A stretch of 64,000 nucleotides of DNA from Aristolochia californica. Taxonomy: Eukaryota > Streptophyta > Magnoliopsida > Piperales > Aristolochiaceae. The DNA is taken from the NCBI GenBank assembly GCA_029961685.1, contig JARWKL010000016.1, positions 4,279,207-4,343,206 on the forward strand. Reading direction: 5' to 3'. The translations under genes were made by a program, and so were the position numbers. The notes under the pieces were generated by a model that did no database searches, was not told the origin of the DNA, and saw only the letters and a list, made by a program, of their open reading frames with translations. Positions within the stretch are counted from its first letter, which is position 1; each line of letters begins with the position of its first letter. Shown in pieces: positions 45,810 to 58,215 of this stretch.

Positions 45810-46450
45810 CATCATTTGGAATTTCATTTCTTTAGTTCTCTTACCAAGGGATACCATTGTCACTTATATCGTGTGAGTAATATGTGTTGGACTTTAGGGA
45901 TGTTGATATTAGCTTTGAGAGATGAAACATACCCAATCGAATCCAACACATGGTGCATATTAGAAGTAACCATACGGGCATTACCTGTTATGGTGATTCT
46001 TGAGGTTGATATGTGCCACATTGCTCTAACTCACCTTGTCAACTTTTAAGTGGTTCCAAATTGTAGAAAATTAAACTAAAAAACCACCTTTCCCATAATA
46101 AAGCTATCCTTTAACATTAATTAGAAGTGACAATTATTATCTGTAGGTGTTTTTCCAATTTTATCAAAATTACACCTTTGGTAAAAAAAATTTAGTCTAA
46201 AGGCAATAGAAGTGAAAATGATTCATAAAGCTGAATACAAGTATCTTATACAATGTTTCTAGGTTATTTATTTCAATTTTTAATATTTTTAGATATTCTA
46301 AATCATAAGAGTTCCCAATGTAGAAATTCTTTATATTCCTTTACATTTCTTTTGGTTTTAAACTTGGGTAAGTTTGAAATCTTAAGAAAGTCACATAGAG
46401 ATGTTTTCATCTTGAAAATCATCTCTTTTAAATTACAAACGATATAGTAG
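45810..46450 (-). repeat. Dispersed repeat, copy 2 (single arm)
   Basis: The reverse complement aligns with 29930-30680. Here the segment near 46085-46215 is present once, where copy 1 has it as a foldback. Confidence 0.65.
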
Positions 46451-46689
46451 AAATGTCAGCCCTTGCTTCTCCTGCCATAAGTGTCACCTAATAGTGATTT
46501 TATCTCTTCAATGAAACTCATTTAAGGGACAAAAGACAGCCTTCGATTTAATCTCCTCAATCCCATTATATTTCATGTAGTAAACAGAAATTGAACGTGC
46601 CTCTATAAAAAATTAGGCATAATTGAATAAGATATACCTTTTTTATATTTTCTTGGTTATTTCTTGCATTTTTTTTTCATTCGATCTTT

Positions 46690-46930
46690 TAGAGTGGACG
46701 GAGTTTGTATGCCTCGATAAAAGAAATCAAGGAGGTTGATCTTAATCTGAATGGAAGCATAAGGCACTCCAAATTGATCGGTTATGATATTCGTTGGATG
46801 GAAAATTTTTGAATGTCAGATTGTTTGTTTTCTTGTCATTGATATCTTCTTTGAACTTGACTTGTTGAAAAATGGAGTTTCCTTCAATTTTCAAGGGTCT
46901 CGATGTCGGCCTAAGATAACCTTTGAGATA
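46690..46930 (+). pseudogene. F-box/LRR pseudogene fragment D
   Basis: Reads IKEIKEVDLNLNGSIRHSKL, GYDIRWMENF, MSDCLFSCH, and in another frame LISSLNLTC and IFKGLDV. It aligns with the VLDLSGSVRHSDS-DDIRWEMNKF part of fragment B. It is a short, broken LRR piece with nothing recognisable of the F-box. Confidence 0.6.
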
Positions 46931-47379
46931 ATTTTGATGATCAATGTACACCAACATTACTAATGATATGCATTAAGTATCTTGTGTTGTTAAAAAAAAA
47001 CCCGAAAAGAAATTTCTGGCAATATATCCATTCGATTTGCCATGGTCCATCTAATGGTCCTTACAAAAAGAAAAGTAAGTAGCTCATTCTAGAAAGTACA
47101 TCATCTAGACAACTCAACAACAATGTCTAACCAAGCAAGAAAAATGGAGATTTATTTTGCGCAAACAGTGAACCCAAAAGAGACAAGAAGAGTAAAATGG
47201 GCAAGAAGAGTCGATCACATAGCAAGACATCAGCTACTTCTGCTAGAAAATTGAAGAAATTGAAGTGCCAAGAGTTGAAAGAGTCAAGCTCATGCATAGA
47301 AGTCAAGCACATTAGTAAGAAATATGAAGCCCTCAACTGAAAGAGAAAAAAATGAATTAAGCATTTGGTGAAAATGAGC

Positions 47380-47660
47380 AAAAAGAGTTTACCCCTGTGG
47401 AAGGATCCGACCCATATCATGGCAAACATATAAAGAGAGTCGAGTGCAAAGAAATAGAGAATTTTGAAGGTGAAACAGAGTGGACCCCATCAAAGGAATC
47501 AACCCCTCAACAAAGGAGTTGACTCCATCAATTATGAAAAATAGAATGTTTTGAAAGAAAAAAGAGTCGACCTTCATTATCCAAAGTCAGCCCTTTAGCA
47601 TAGGAGTTGACCCCTATAGAAACAAAATGAAGGAAAAGACAGAAAAGAGTCGGCCACAAG
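47380..47660. repeat. Block rich in GAGTCGAC / GGAGTTGACTCC words
   Basis: Words such as AAGAGTCGACC, GGAGTTGACTCC and GGAGTTGACCCC recur, similar to the inverse-oriented words at 40130-40780. It is probably from the same class of LTR. 46960-47380 and 47660-48240 show no gene. Confidence 0.35.
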
Positions 47661-48299
47661 GAGAGACACTCTAAAACAAAATAGATTCCAAACTAGAGAT
47701 GCTCTACATGGAAAGACTCACTCTCAATTGAGGTCTACATGCTAGTGAGGAGCGATCTTGCTTGTTATTAATAGTCTTTGGTGCATCACCCTCAATAATG
47801 CAGTATTGTGTTTGTCATACCAGTAAGGTATTTAAACAAAATTTTGAATAAAGTGATCAATTGTTCATTGTCACTCTAAATGGCAGGGCCACTTAGACTA
47901 TAGCATTATCTTCACTATCTCAAATACCATTCCCACCAAAGACTCCATGGAGGTGACCTAGAATCAATCTATAGACATTTTAGTTTAAATGCCCAATAAA
48001 ATTTTGGCTCTATTTGGCAACACAAAGTTGATTCAAAGGCAGATTCATCGCCACAAGCCTCAATTCTAAAAAGTTAGAGCTCATGTAAAGAATAGTAGTT
48101 GAACTGAAAATGGAAGGATGAAATTTCAATAAGTCATCTCGAGAAACAAGGAAATAAGGTGATATGTGTTGTTTTAAATCTTTGTCGTTCCTCTATTTCC
48201 ATATGGATCACATCTTTGTGTGAAGACACAAAAGTTACTTAAACATCTCTCTCCATGCAAAGAAGAACGTCTGAATTCATGAAAAATAATAATCAACCT

Positions 48300-48445
48300 C
48301 CTCTATCTCCCATGAAAGATAAAGTACAAGATATGCCACCTACAAGAGCTCACTCAAGGGACCCATGTTCTCTCTGTTCCATGCAAGACAAATTACAAAA
48401 CATGCCAGCTACAAGATCTCACTCAAGTGACCCATGTCCAGCTGT
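48300..48445 (+). repeat. Direct repeat of about 70 bp within an open frame
   Basis: The frame 48255-48590 repeats M-DK-Q-MP-TR-HS-DPC twice (around residues 20-38 and 44-62). The repeat is at the DNA level (CCTACAAGAGCTCACTCAAG and GCTACAAGATCTCACTCAAG). No known protein family. Confidence 0.6.
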
Positions 48446-48519
48446 ATCAAAAATACATGTGGTTCAGAAAAATTCTTTCATGCACGTTCCTCGTATCAAG
48501 AAGAAGAGATATTCACCAA

Positions 48520-48796
48520 CTAGGCACTTACCTAAAAATACTCAATCAAGATCACACAATCTAGATCACATAAACAAGGGTCAAGAATAATTAAAATTTA
48601 AATTCTTACATAAATTATCTAGACTCTGATGGAAAGAAACTTAGACCTTATCCAAAGATTTTGAAATGCTTCCTTATTTCATTGTAGAACGTAGGAAAGA
48701 AATTTGTGTGTATCTTGCATGTTTCTCTCATTAATAAATCATGTTTGATAGTTACAAGTTTAATTTGAGGTGTTTTAAATTTGAAAGGTTTTCACA
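48520..48796 (+). repeat. LTR-like segment followed by primer site, copy 1
   Basis: Shares GGCACTTACCTAAAAA, ATCACACAATCTAGATC and CTTCCTTATTTCA blocks with 49090-49352. It ends TTCACA and is followed directly by TGGTATCAAAGTCG (48797-48810), an initiator-tRNA primer-site match. Confidence 0.5.
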
Positions 48797-49089
48797 TGGT
48801 ATCAAAGTCGCCAGTCTGATCCAAGGAAAAGTCATTCAATTCTGAAAAAGAAGGAAGCCTCACATCCCTCTTGCATACATACGTCCTCTCCTTCTTCCTC
48901 TCATTCATCATCATTCTCCTTGTTCACTATTTTCTCGTCTCGAACACCATAAACACCTCCATCTTTTCTTCTAATTCATCTGGACCTCCCATTTCTGTAA
49001 ATCCATTACAACACTCATTTTTTTTAAACTATCTTCCAAAACTTATTATTGTGGAGGAGTCAATGAATTCATGTCTTATGGTCACTACC

Positions 49090-49352
49090 AGACACTTACC
49101 TAAAAACTCTCACTCGAGATCACACAATTTAGATTCTATAAGCAAGTGTCAAGAATAATTCAAATTCAATGTCCTACCTATCTTGCCTAGACTCAAGAGG
49201 AAAGACATCTAGACCTTATAAAAAACTTTTTAAAAGCTTCCTTATTTCACTATAGAACATTGGAATGAGAGTTGTATATATCTTGTATGTTTATCTCAAT
49301 CAATCAAACTTGATAATTACATTTTTAATTTGAGAAGGTGTTTTCATTTTGA
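49090..49352 (+). repeat. LTR-like segment, copy 2
   Basis: Direct repeat of 48520-48796, about 570 bp downstream. With the primer site between them, the pair resembles a very short (TRIM-like) LTR element with an internal region of about 290 bp. Confidence 0.45.
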
Positions 49353-50171
49353 AAAAAAATTCATACTTTGCCAAAAGAATGGTGTATCAAAGATGCCACA
49401 TTCCATTATTAGAAAAGGATTGATAAAACATTCAAAATCTAGTTTTCAAAAAAACATAGTACAAACCTACTATCCCTGACACGTAAAAATCTTGTCGCAT
49501 GCTAACAAAGAAAAATCCAAGCAATTCAAGAGAGCTCAAATATGCTTTGTGGACTCTATAGCTTAATGTCATCACACACAAGCTTCTGATAACTTTAAGC
49601 TACATCCATTTGTGATATGGTACATGAGGCAATTTATCCTTCAAAGTTACCCATAAAAGCTACTAAATCCCAGAGTAACATTTATTTTTTTAAGTCACTC
49701 ACAAATAGTCCAAGGTGCCTCACAACTCTGTGCATGAGTAAATCATATTTTTTTTATCAAATTAATAAAAAACGGCCTATCAATTCAAATCTACAAATTT
49801 GTCTATCAGGGTAGGGATATTTAGTCATCTCCACATTCTAAATTATTTCAACAACACATGAAGGCCAAAACACCCGAATGCGAATTTTATAAACCGTGTA
49901 GACAGATCAAGAAGAAAACTAATGTATTAAGTATATGGTGGTTGACACTCATTTGGTGGGTGATAGAAAATAACAATACTAGTTCCATTTTCAATCTTAT
50001 GAAAGATTCCTAAAAGCAAGTAAATGACAATATTGGTTACTTTTCTATAGATGATGTTGAAAGCATTAGTGGAGCAAACAAGCAAAGTTCATGCCTAGAG
50101 GCAGATACATGTTTCTCATAGCAACTGGCAAGAGCTCTTCCAACTGAGTTAGTATGTACTCTCCATTCAAA

Positions 50172-50280
50172 TTTGAAATCAAACAAATTGTGCTACCTCC
50201 ACACATTTTCCCCAATGATCTAAATGAATGCCTAGCTGATCCTTTTACCAAAAAATCTATTGTGTGGAAAATAAAAATAT
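50172..50280 (+). pseudogene. Possible copia RNase H end
   Basis: The frame reads FEIKQIVLPPHIFPNDLNECLADPFTKKSI. LADPFTKKS resembles the QLADxFTKxL motif near the end of copia polyproteins. It is short and isolated, so this is tentative. Confidence 0.3.
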
Positions 50281-51648
50281 ACTAAGCAACCTAAAATATT
50301 CCCCTTTAGATCTAATAAACTTGGTATATGCTAAAGCTAGTTGTGATCACATTCATATCATAAGAACAACTAAGAAGAGGATTTAATGGCTTAAGCTTCA
50401 TGTTATCATTAAAAGGAAACAGAAAATAGATCATAATGTGATTATCAAAACAATAATTCACTTAAAATTGAAGTTTGTCATGATCATGTAGGCCAATTTC
50501 AAGCTAAACCTCTTCTTAGCTTATAATTGGCTATGAACATAAAGTTTCTTTCATGTCTCAATGACAAGATTTATTCCAAATTTTATCGTCAAATTATGAT
50601 ATCAATCATGTTCCACCCATCTTGCCCCAAGTGAGGTATAATGCCAAATTTTGGGCATTGTAATTTTGAACCAATTTAGCATTTTTATTTTTATTTTTGC
50701 ATAATAAAATTTACAATTGCAATAGCCTGTTAGAGCCTATACTAGATCTTATCTGCCACAAATTGGTTTACTTCCTCTTGCCAATAGACTATGGTGACCT
50801 TTTTTATCTCTTAAAAATTTCTTTTATGACAACTTTATCTTCTCTCTCGTCAAAAATTTGAGGCATGTTTATGGGATTGATTTGGTCCCTTTGCCTAGAG
50901 GTGGTGCCTATTAAGGGAGACATATCATGTATCATGTCATACATGTCTGGTTTCAAGGGTGTTGCTCCAACCTTGAGAAATGATATATGTTGAATACAAT
51001 TCAAAACATGGTCATCAAATGTAATGACAGTGGATATTATCGTATATGATACTAGGAGATTGTACATGTCACAGTGATCTTACAAACTGAGTCAACTTTT
51101 TGTTTTATTTCTACTTTTAGCATCACAACTGTGCTAAAAGGGCATTTTTTGCATAATGATGATGTTCATATATGGTATTACTTTTACGAAAGGTTTACTC
51201 ATAAATTAGAAATGGCAAGCTACTTTAGATTATATACAAAATTTTAAATTTGCAAAGGGGATATAAATGAAAACTAGGCAAATAAGTGAAAAAAAATACC
51301 AATCTACATTTTTTTATTTTAGAACCTCTAGCCTGAATATGATTCTATTGATGTAAATAGAAAATGAACGTGTTTTTAAAATTCTTCTCTAAGGAAAATG
51401 ATTATGACTAGCATAATGTTAAGACCAAATAAAAATAGTAGTGTGTAGAAAAAACATAAAAAGGTTAGGAATAAAAATACTATAAAATGTCACTCAATGC
51501 AGTTTCAACAAATGAAAATCTTATTCATCATGTTTCTCTATTATTCCATTGATAATTTCAATGTGAACATCATTTTTTATCAACAAATGTGTAAAACCTT
51601 ATAGATTTATGACACCAATGTGGACTTTGAAGATCGGTTTACTATTGG

Positions 51649-51750
51649 ATTAAGAATAACAAATGTGTGCAAGTTGTACACTAGCTTCATTATAGCTCTA
51701 TTGAGAACAACAAATGTGTGTATGTTGTACACCAGCTTCATTATAGCTCT
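51649..51750 (+). repeat. 51-bp tandem duplication
   Basis: AACAAATGTGTG(C/T) ... TTGTACAC(T/C)AGCTTCATTATAGC occurs twice. No gene in 50290-53250 is recognised. 50800-51100 vaguely resembles parts of the 45.8-kb repeat. Confidence 0.8.
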
Positions 51751-53252
51751 ATGTTCTCGAGAAAGGAGACAATATATAGCTCCATGTTGAGAACTAGACA
51801 ATATTTTCATGTTCCCCATATCTCCTACTATCTACAAAACGTAGTGGAATCAATTCTAGTATTTTTCATAAGTATGATAGTGCTAATAGGAAGTAAACAA
51901 TCACTCTCAATAGTTGTGCCAATAAGAATTTTATTTTCAAGTGAATTTTTTTGTGAATGTTCTATGGCCAATTTTGAGTTACAAGTCTTTGTACCTTGTT
52001 TCAATATGAAGATTTTTCAAAATCTATTATTACATTAACACACAAAAGTCACAATTTTCCTCATCTTTTCAAACTTATGCATTAGCTTGCATTATTTTGC
52101 ATTGATTTGTCTGACTAATGATTTTTAAACCTATCCTTTTCTTTTTTTCACTAAGAGATGGTTTCACTTAAATATATGTTTTACAAAACTTTCCCTTATC
52201 TGTTGGCATGAGGAGCTTTTCTTGTAGAACATTTACTAGATTTGAACTATTAAATATGTCAGATTAGATTTCATTTTAAAGGAATCTTCATTTCATATTG
52301 ACCTCTTTCACATAATAGAATAGTAATTTGTAAGCTTCTCGTTCATTTTAATAATCTAAAATGTGAAAATACTTTTATTAACAATCTTTCTCAAATTGTT
52401 TCTAATTCTTATATATGAAATGTTACTAGGAAAAGATCATTGAATACCATTTCTTTATTTTTAAAGGGCCTTAAAGTTTCATTAAAGTGTCATTATTGCA
52501 TAAATATGTTTATCTTACCTTTTAAAAATAAAATAAAAATACAACTAAAATCTAAATTTTTAATTAATGTCAATCTAAGATTTTACGAACATGTTTCCTT
52601 CTCTCTTTATAAATATGAGGAATTCATGCAAACCATATATAAAGGTGATGGCATATGTCACTCTTCTAGCCCACATGGATTTATCTTAGTTCATATCTAT
52701 TAACTAGACATAAGTTTAAGGAACAATTCAGCTATATTAATAGTTATAACCTCCCTTTTATCAAGTTGAAATCCAAGTATTGTCATAAACACCATAGATA
52801 GTTAAGAACATCTATTTCGAATGCTTTGGTTTCTATGCTTTTAGGCATGTAACAAAGATAATGTTAGACTTGCTCACATTGTAAGAGAAGTTATAAAGTT
52901 ATTTATGGGTTATGTATTACCTTGGTTCCACAAATAAATAATAATTCATCATGATGATTATGCTATTTATAAGACACAAATTTTCTGCCAAAGTTCTCCT
53001 TGAATATCTTTTAGCTAAATTTTGTGATACCTCTTTCCTACAACTTTTATAATTTTCAGAAAATGTAATCGTGATCATGATTTCCTCAAATCATGGCATG
53101 TTATGATATGAGATATAATTCATACCCCCATCTTTGGCTTATTATTTTTTTGTAACAAAAATTATTATTTTGTTTGCATTCACCTAACTAGTCATATATT
53201 TATAAATTTGTCATGTCCTCCTCTTTGACAATTAATGGCTTCATCATATTAG

Positions 53253-53644
53253 GTGACACTTTCACTCCAAGAACAACACCAATGGGCTTGCAAGATGATG
53301 GTTTCCAGGTACAAATGACAGACTAAAAACAATTACCATCATTTCGTCATATACTGAGCCATTTTTTTTATGTGAATGAGTTACCTAAGTTTGTTACTCT
53401 ATTTTGCAGGCAAGAACATCCAAATGAAGAAGACCTCATGAGCCAACTTACCAAAGCTGCAGTATTTCAACGAGAAAAGATAAAACTTATAGAAAAACAC
53501 TTTCAAAGAATGAAGGAACTAAAAAGGAAGCAATATGAAGAAAAATTGGGATCCGAGATTCAACATAATGCACATCTAGATGAACTCATGGCCAAGTTCA
53601 AGCGAAATGTTCTTCAATCAGTTGCACCTTCTAGTAGTTCTTAA
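53253..53644 (+). CDS. Two exons of an unrecognised coiled-coil protein
   Basis: Exon 53253-53308 lies between TATTAG and GGTACA and reads VTLSLQEQHQWACKMMVS plus two bases. Exon 53410-53644 follows TTTTGCAG and contributes one base, then QEHPNEEDLMSQLTKAAV, a Lys/Glu-rich helix (EKIKLIEKHFQRMKELKRKQ) and a tail ending VAPSSSS-stop. The phases match across the 101-bp intron, and both splice sites are canonical. The protein is likely a small coiled-coil protein; I do not recognise the family. Exon 1 is also open in a second frame (DTFTPRTTPMGLQDDGFQ), but joining that to exon 2 gives an early stop. No upstream coding exon is firmly identified. It could be a real gene end or a retained fragment. 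Confidence 0.5.
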
Positions 53645-53760
53645 AGGTGAGTCATGCAACTTGCAACTTTTGCTATGGTTGTAATGAAGTGCTTGCACCT
53701 TCTAGTAGTTCTAAAAGTTGACTCATGCTTTCAACTTTTGACAAGGTTATAAGAAAGTAC
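53620..53760 (+). repeat. Tandem duplication (about 72 bp) at the gene end
   Basis: TTGCACCTTCTAGTAGTTCT and the following CATGC(AACTT)/TTTTG text are repeated with differences, so the last codons and the start of the 3' UTR are duplicated. Confidence 0.7.
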
Positions 53761-54779
53761 CTGCCCTAGGGTCATGTTATGTTTAATATGATTGTTGTTA
53801 AGATCATTTAACAATCTAAATAGAGTTTCAAGAATTTAGCATAAGTGAATGGTTTATGATATAAAGAGTTTTTTCTCATTTTGAGTCTTTTTAACCATGA
53901 AATTGCTATGAAATAAAAGAAAAACTCTTAGAGAAGGATAAAATGTATGTAAAAATAATTTCCTATGAGTTGTATCGTCTACATATGCAATTTTTATAAA
54001 GAATTCACCATACTACCTAATACTTTTACTTAAAAAATATGAAGTATTAACTTAACCTCTATTTCTTCATTATGGATATCCAACATATCATAAGTACTCT
54101 CTATATCATACACCTAAAAAGAATCTCAATATTGCTCACACATTTGTTGGTGGTTGATTTTGAAAAAAAGTCTAATTGTTAAGCCTTTGTTTTCTCCCAT
54201 GTCTTGGCAGGTGAGGTCTTATCTAATGTAGCATGTTAATAATGAGTATACTAATGAATTTTTATTATCTTAAGTATAATTTTCATAATATCAAGGGAGT
54301 GGTTTGCTTAATGGCCTAGGCTCCTCAAGGCAAAGGCGTCTCTAGCAACTTAATTTAACATAGGTCGTGATGAAGATGTTCATGGATTAGGTAGAAGAGA
54401 ATGTTACACCCTTGTTTTCTCTCCCCAACCTTGGACAATTTTACCTCCTTTAGGTGGTGTATTCATAGGCCTACTATAGAATTTGTGTTGCCTCAAGTAC
54501 ATGTTCTCATAAATCTCCTTCATGGACTTGTCATGTATGTGTCATGTTGAATTGCTTTTCACTAGGGGTGGCTTTGAACCGAGCCGGTTTGCGAGCCGGC
54601 TCGGTTCGGCTCGGTTTGATTCGTCATTTTTCGAGCTCGAGCCAAGCTCGAGCACAGAAATCAGCTCGTTTACCTTAACGAGCTGAGCTCGACCGAAGCT
54701 AGGTTCGGTTCGTCGGTTCGTCGGTTCGTCGGCTCGCGAGCCGGCTCGAAATGAGTCGGATCGGTATGAATCAGTAACA

Positions 54780-55151
54780 AGATCGCGAGCGAGAGCGAGG
54801 GGGGGGAAATGTTTTCCTCCCCCCTCGTCACCGCCGACCCCTCCCATCGGTTGTTGTTGCCACCTCTACCACTGTCGTAGCTGTTCGTCGGCGTCTATAC
54901 CGCCGTCGCAGCTGCTCGCCGACCGCCTCTGTGGCCGTCCGTTCGATTTCTTCCTCTCCTCACTGTCGCCTCTGTTTCCGTCGCCGCCGATTCCGTCGTG
55001 GCCGTCATCCCCGATGATAGGTCCTCCCCGGTGCCATAACCACCTTCCCTCCGCGTCGTCTCGACAGAAAACCAGAACATGGGAGAAATAATCTCCCCCT
55101 TCCTCGCGAGTAGATGATCTCGCACATGTGATTTCGCACGTGCGAGATCAT
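54780..55151. other. CpG-rich block inside the hAT element
   Basis: GC-rich with many CGTCG/GCCG words, in contrast to the very AT-rich remainder. It is open on both strands (for example 54895-55125 minus and 54542-54847 minus) but without a known domain. It ends in a perfect 12-bp-arm hairpin, ATGATCTCGCAC at 55114-55125 and GTGCGAGATCAT at 55140-55151. It may be a captured host segment. Confidence 0.5.
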
Positions 55152-55219
55152 AAAATAAAATAAAAAATAAAAAACTTTTTCCTCTGGAAAAAATTAAAAA
55201 TAAATTTTATAGAAATAAT

Positions 55220-56080
55220 TTTCTATAAACTATTAGTGTCTCATTTTTTTAAATATTTTTCTAATTGAAATTTTTTATTAAAAATCATATAATTTTCTAA
55301 GTAAGATTTTTCATACCAAGATGGGGTAGAAAACTGTATAGAAAATTTTTGAATAAGTATTTAACAATTGATGCTGTAATACTTTTAGCATGAAGCAATT
55401 TTCATTGCAATTTTGTGTTTGATATTTTATTTAATTAAAAATTTATCGATAAGTATAATAATATATTAGATTGATTATTAATTTTTATTTATTTCCCTAT
55501 AAGAGACAATAAAAGGTCCATTTAACTTTCCTAAGAAAATTTTAAAATATTTCCTGTAATTTTCTAGTAAGTCACTAATAGTAATAAAATTTTAAATAAG
55601 TATTTGATAGTTGATGATATAAATTGAAAAGATATTTTAGTAGAAATACGTTTCTAGAGACTATTAGTGGTTTTTTCAATAAATGTTGAAAAGACATTTT
55701 TAATAGAAATATAGGGACCATTAGTGCCTCATATTTTTTCAAAATATTTTTTTAATTATAAATTATTTTTAAAAAATCATATAATTTTCCAAGTAAGATT
55801 TTCTTGCCAAGATGGGTTAGAAAACTATATAGAAAAATTTTGAATAAGTATTTGACAGTTGATGATATAATACTTTGAGCATGAGGCAATTTTCATACCA
55901 ATTTTGTGTTTGACATTTTATGTGATTAAAAATTTATCGATAAGTATAATAATATATTAGATTAATTATTAATTTTTATTTATTTCCTTAGAAAAGGCAA
56001 TAAGAGGTCCATTTAACTTTCCTAAGAAAAATTTAAAATATTTCTTGTAATTTTCTAGTAAGTCTGTAATAGTAATAGGA
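55220..56080 (+). repeat. Direct duplication (period about 490 bp) inside the hAT element
   Basis: Blocks such as ATCATATAATTTTC(T/C)AAGTA, TTTATCGATAAGTATAATAA, and GGTCCATTTAACTTTCCTAA occur in the same order in both halves. Confidence 0.85.
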
Positions 56081-56169
56081 TTTTATTTAAAGAATTTATA
56101 GTTTTTATTTGGGTGATTGTAAATTGATAGTGATATTTTATTTTATTTTGTTGTGTTTGATTATTGTAT

Positions 56170-56460
56170 GGAGTTTATTTATAATGTTATGCAGTGTATG
56201 GAGTGTTTATATTATTTTATGGAATGTATAAACAATTTCATGAAGTGTTTATGGAATGTATAGACAATTTTATGGAGTGTTTATGGAGTGTTTATGCAGG
56301 TATTATATATATTGATTATGCCCAATTTTAAGTAGAGGTCATGCCGAATTTTATATAAGTATTATATATATAGATTATGCTCAATTTTAAGTAGAGGTTA
56401 TGCCCAATCTTATACACATATTATATATATAAGTTATGCCCAATTTTATGTAAAATGTAT
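56170..56460 (+). repeat. Short tandem repeats near the right end of the hAT element
   Basis: Repeats of TGGAGTGTTTATG-type words (56170-56300) are followed by about three copies of a unit of about 57 bp with ATTATATATATNGATTATGC and CAATTTTA (56310-56460). Confidence 0.75.
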
Positions 56461-56730
56461 GCATAATTTTATATACATTTTATTCGATATATATTTTTTG
56501 AAAAGTTTTAAATTTATGTTGAGGCTCGAGCTCGGCTCGAAGCTCAGCTCGAACTCGTTGGGCTCGAGCTCGATAACAATTTTAGGCTTGAGACGAGGCT
56601 CGGCTCGAAATATTTAAATCAAGCTCGACTCGAACATAAGCAAGTTCGGGCTCGGCTCAACTCGATGCCACCCCTACTTTTCACCATTGAGGGAGTTGGC
56701 AAGCTTGTGGACTGCACTCCTCAAGTCGTA

Positions 56731-56783
56731 TAGGCAACTAATGGTGGTCTTTGCTATAGGCAACTAATGGTGGTCTTTGCTAT
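56731..56783 (+). repeat. 26-bp tandem duplication
   Basis: TAGGCAACTAATGGTGGTCT plus TTGCTA occurs twice without a mismatch. 56784-57780 shows no gene. Confidence 0.9.
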
Positions 56784-57790
56784 CTTTGAGGTTGTATCCT
56801 AGAATGAGATTCAATATAGTCTATAGAATATAAATAAAGTTAAAAATCAAGAGAGATGACACTTAAAGGGCTCCTAATATTAATCTATTGGTGTGATATG
56901 GAAGTCAAACAATACTTTATCTATATGTGTATCAATTTTGTCAATAGATGCCAGATGAAGAGCCCCACAATTTCAATTGGACAGGAATAGGGACAAAGGA
57001 ATTATTGTTGTATTTCGACTCTTTTATTTTATTTGAACTATATAATATCAAAATTATTTTCTAGGCTCTCTACATTTCATTAAATCATACATTTACTTAT
57101 TAGAGGTAAATTATCCATATATATCATCAATCAATAATAATTAATTTATATTTTTACATTAGCGTGAGACAAGGGATGAGCATCGGGTCGAGTTGTAGGT
57201 AACCCAACAGGACTAGACCAAAAAACCCATAGGTCGAGGACTGGGTAGAGGACAACAAACCGTTGGGTTTCAGGTCGAGGATGGGGCAAGGATTAGAAAA
57301 CTATTGAAGTTACCCTATTACTATTCTCAACCCTAAATATTGTTGAAATTAAACCATATTAACATACCTTGTAATCTTCAACCACCTTTTATACTCTACA
57401 ATGGAGTGACGACAATCTATGCCAAAAGTTATGCGTTCTGACTCATCCTTAGAATTTTTTGGTCTTATCAACTTACAATCTTCTATCAAGTTAGGATTGG
57501 TATGTGCAAATCTAGTACTAAACAGTAGATTATAAAGGGTTCTACATTTATATTAATTTTATGCAAGTGGGAAGACTTCCATGGTAAAACATTGACCATA
57601 CTATTATTGTTGCCATGCATATATAGCTTATAACCAGCATCCCAACCAAATTATTATAGGTTTAATAAGTTAAATGTTCATGTTAGATACATAAAATGAG
57701 AAATTTCATCGTATATAACTTAAAATATTCTTATTTCTATAATGAATCTACTATAGCTTTAAAAACAACTTTTATATAGTGTGTGTCCAC

Positions 57791-57812
57791 TATATATATA
57801 TATATATACATA

Positions 57813-57848
<36 letters not shown>

Positions 57849-57860
57849 TATGTATAAATA
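57791..57860 (+). repeat. Compound (TA)n(TG)n microsatellite
   Basis: About nine TA units, then CATA and about fourteen TG units, then more TA. Confidence 0.95.
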
Positions 57861-57954
57861 TATACATACTAATGTATGATATACCCCCACTTATTTTTTA
57901 GAATTGATCTTTGTTGTGGTCAGTCCAAAAGCATTTTTTGTAAAATTATCAGAC

Positions 57955-58215
57955 GACTAAGATAGTGTTTCACATGTTTCCTACCAAATGGTTTTTCGTA
58001 TTGGATATATATATATCAAAAGAAAAGTAAATTTATTGAGAGAGAAAGAAATAGTAAGAAAAATAAAGTTAAAAATTTGCATTATCGGATGGCTAAGATA
58101 GTGTTTTCGCATGTTTCATACCAAATGGTTTTTCTTATTGGATATATATATATATATATATATCAAAAGCAAAGGAAATCTATCGAAATAGAAAGAAATA
58201 GTAAGAAAAATAAAA
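57955..58215 (+). repeat. Tandem duplication, period about 130 bp, with TA repeats
   Basis: CTAAGATAGTGTTT, CATACCAAATGGTTTTTC-like and GAAAGAAATAGTAAGAAAAATAAA blocks occur twice, each with its own TA run. The following 58220-58600 has a UTR-like purine-rich stretch and CTCTCCAGGTTCGTCTC (a donor-like site), related to 42640-42750. I see no clear gene in 58600-59260. Confidence 0.8.

Larger units (their letters stand above)
54563..56676. mobile_element. Non-autonomous hAT-type DNA transposon (2114 bp)
   Basis: The ends are TAGGGGTGGC (54563) and GCCACCCCTA (to 56676), perfect 10-bp terminal inverted repeats. They are flanked by identical 8-bp CTTTTCAC (54555-54562 and 56677-56684), the target-duplication length of the hAT superfamily. 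Subterminal regions are packed with GCTCGAGC / GAGCTCG / GGCTCGG words on both sides, likely transposase-binding sites. No transposase frame is present. The interior has a CpG-rich block (54780-55150), an AT-rich direct duplication (55220-56080) and short repeats (56170-56460). Confidence 0.92.
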
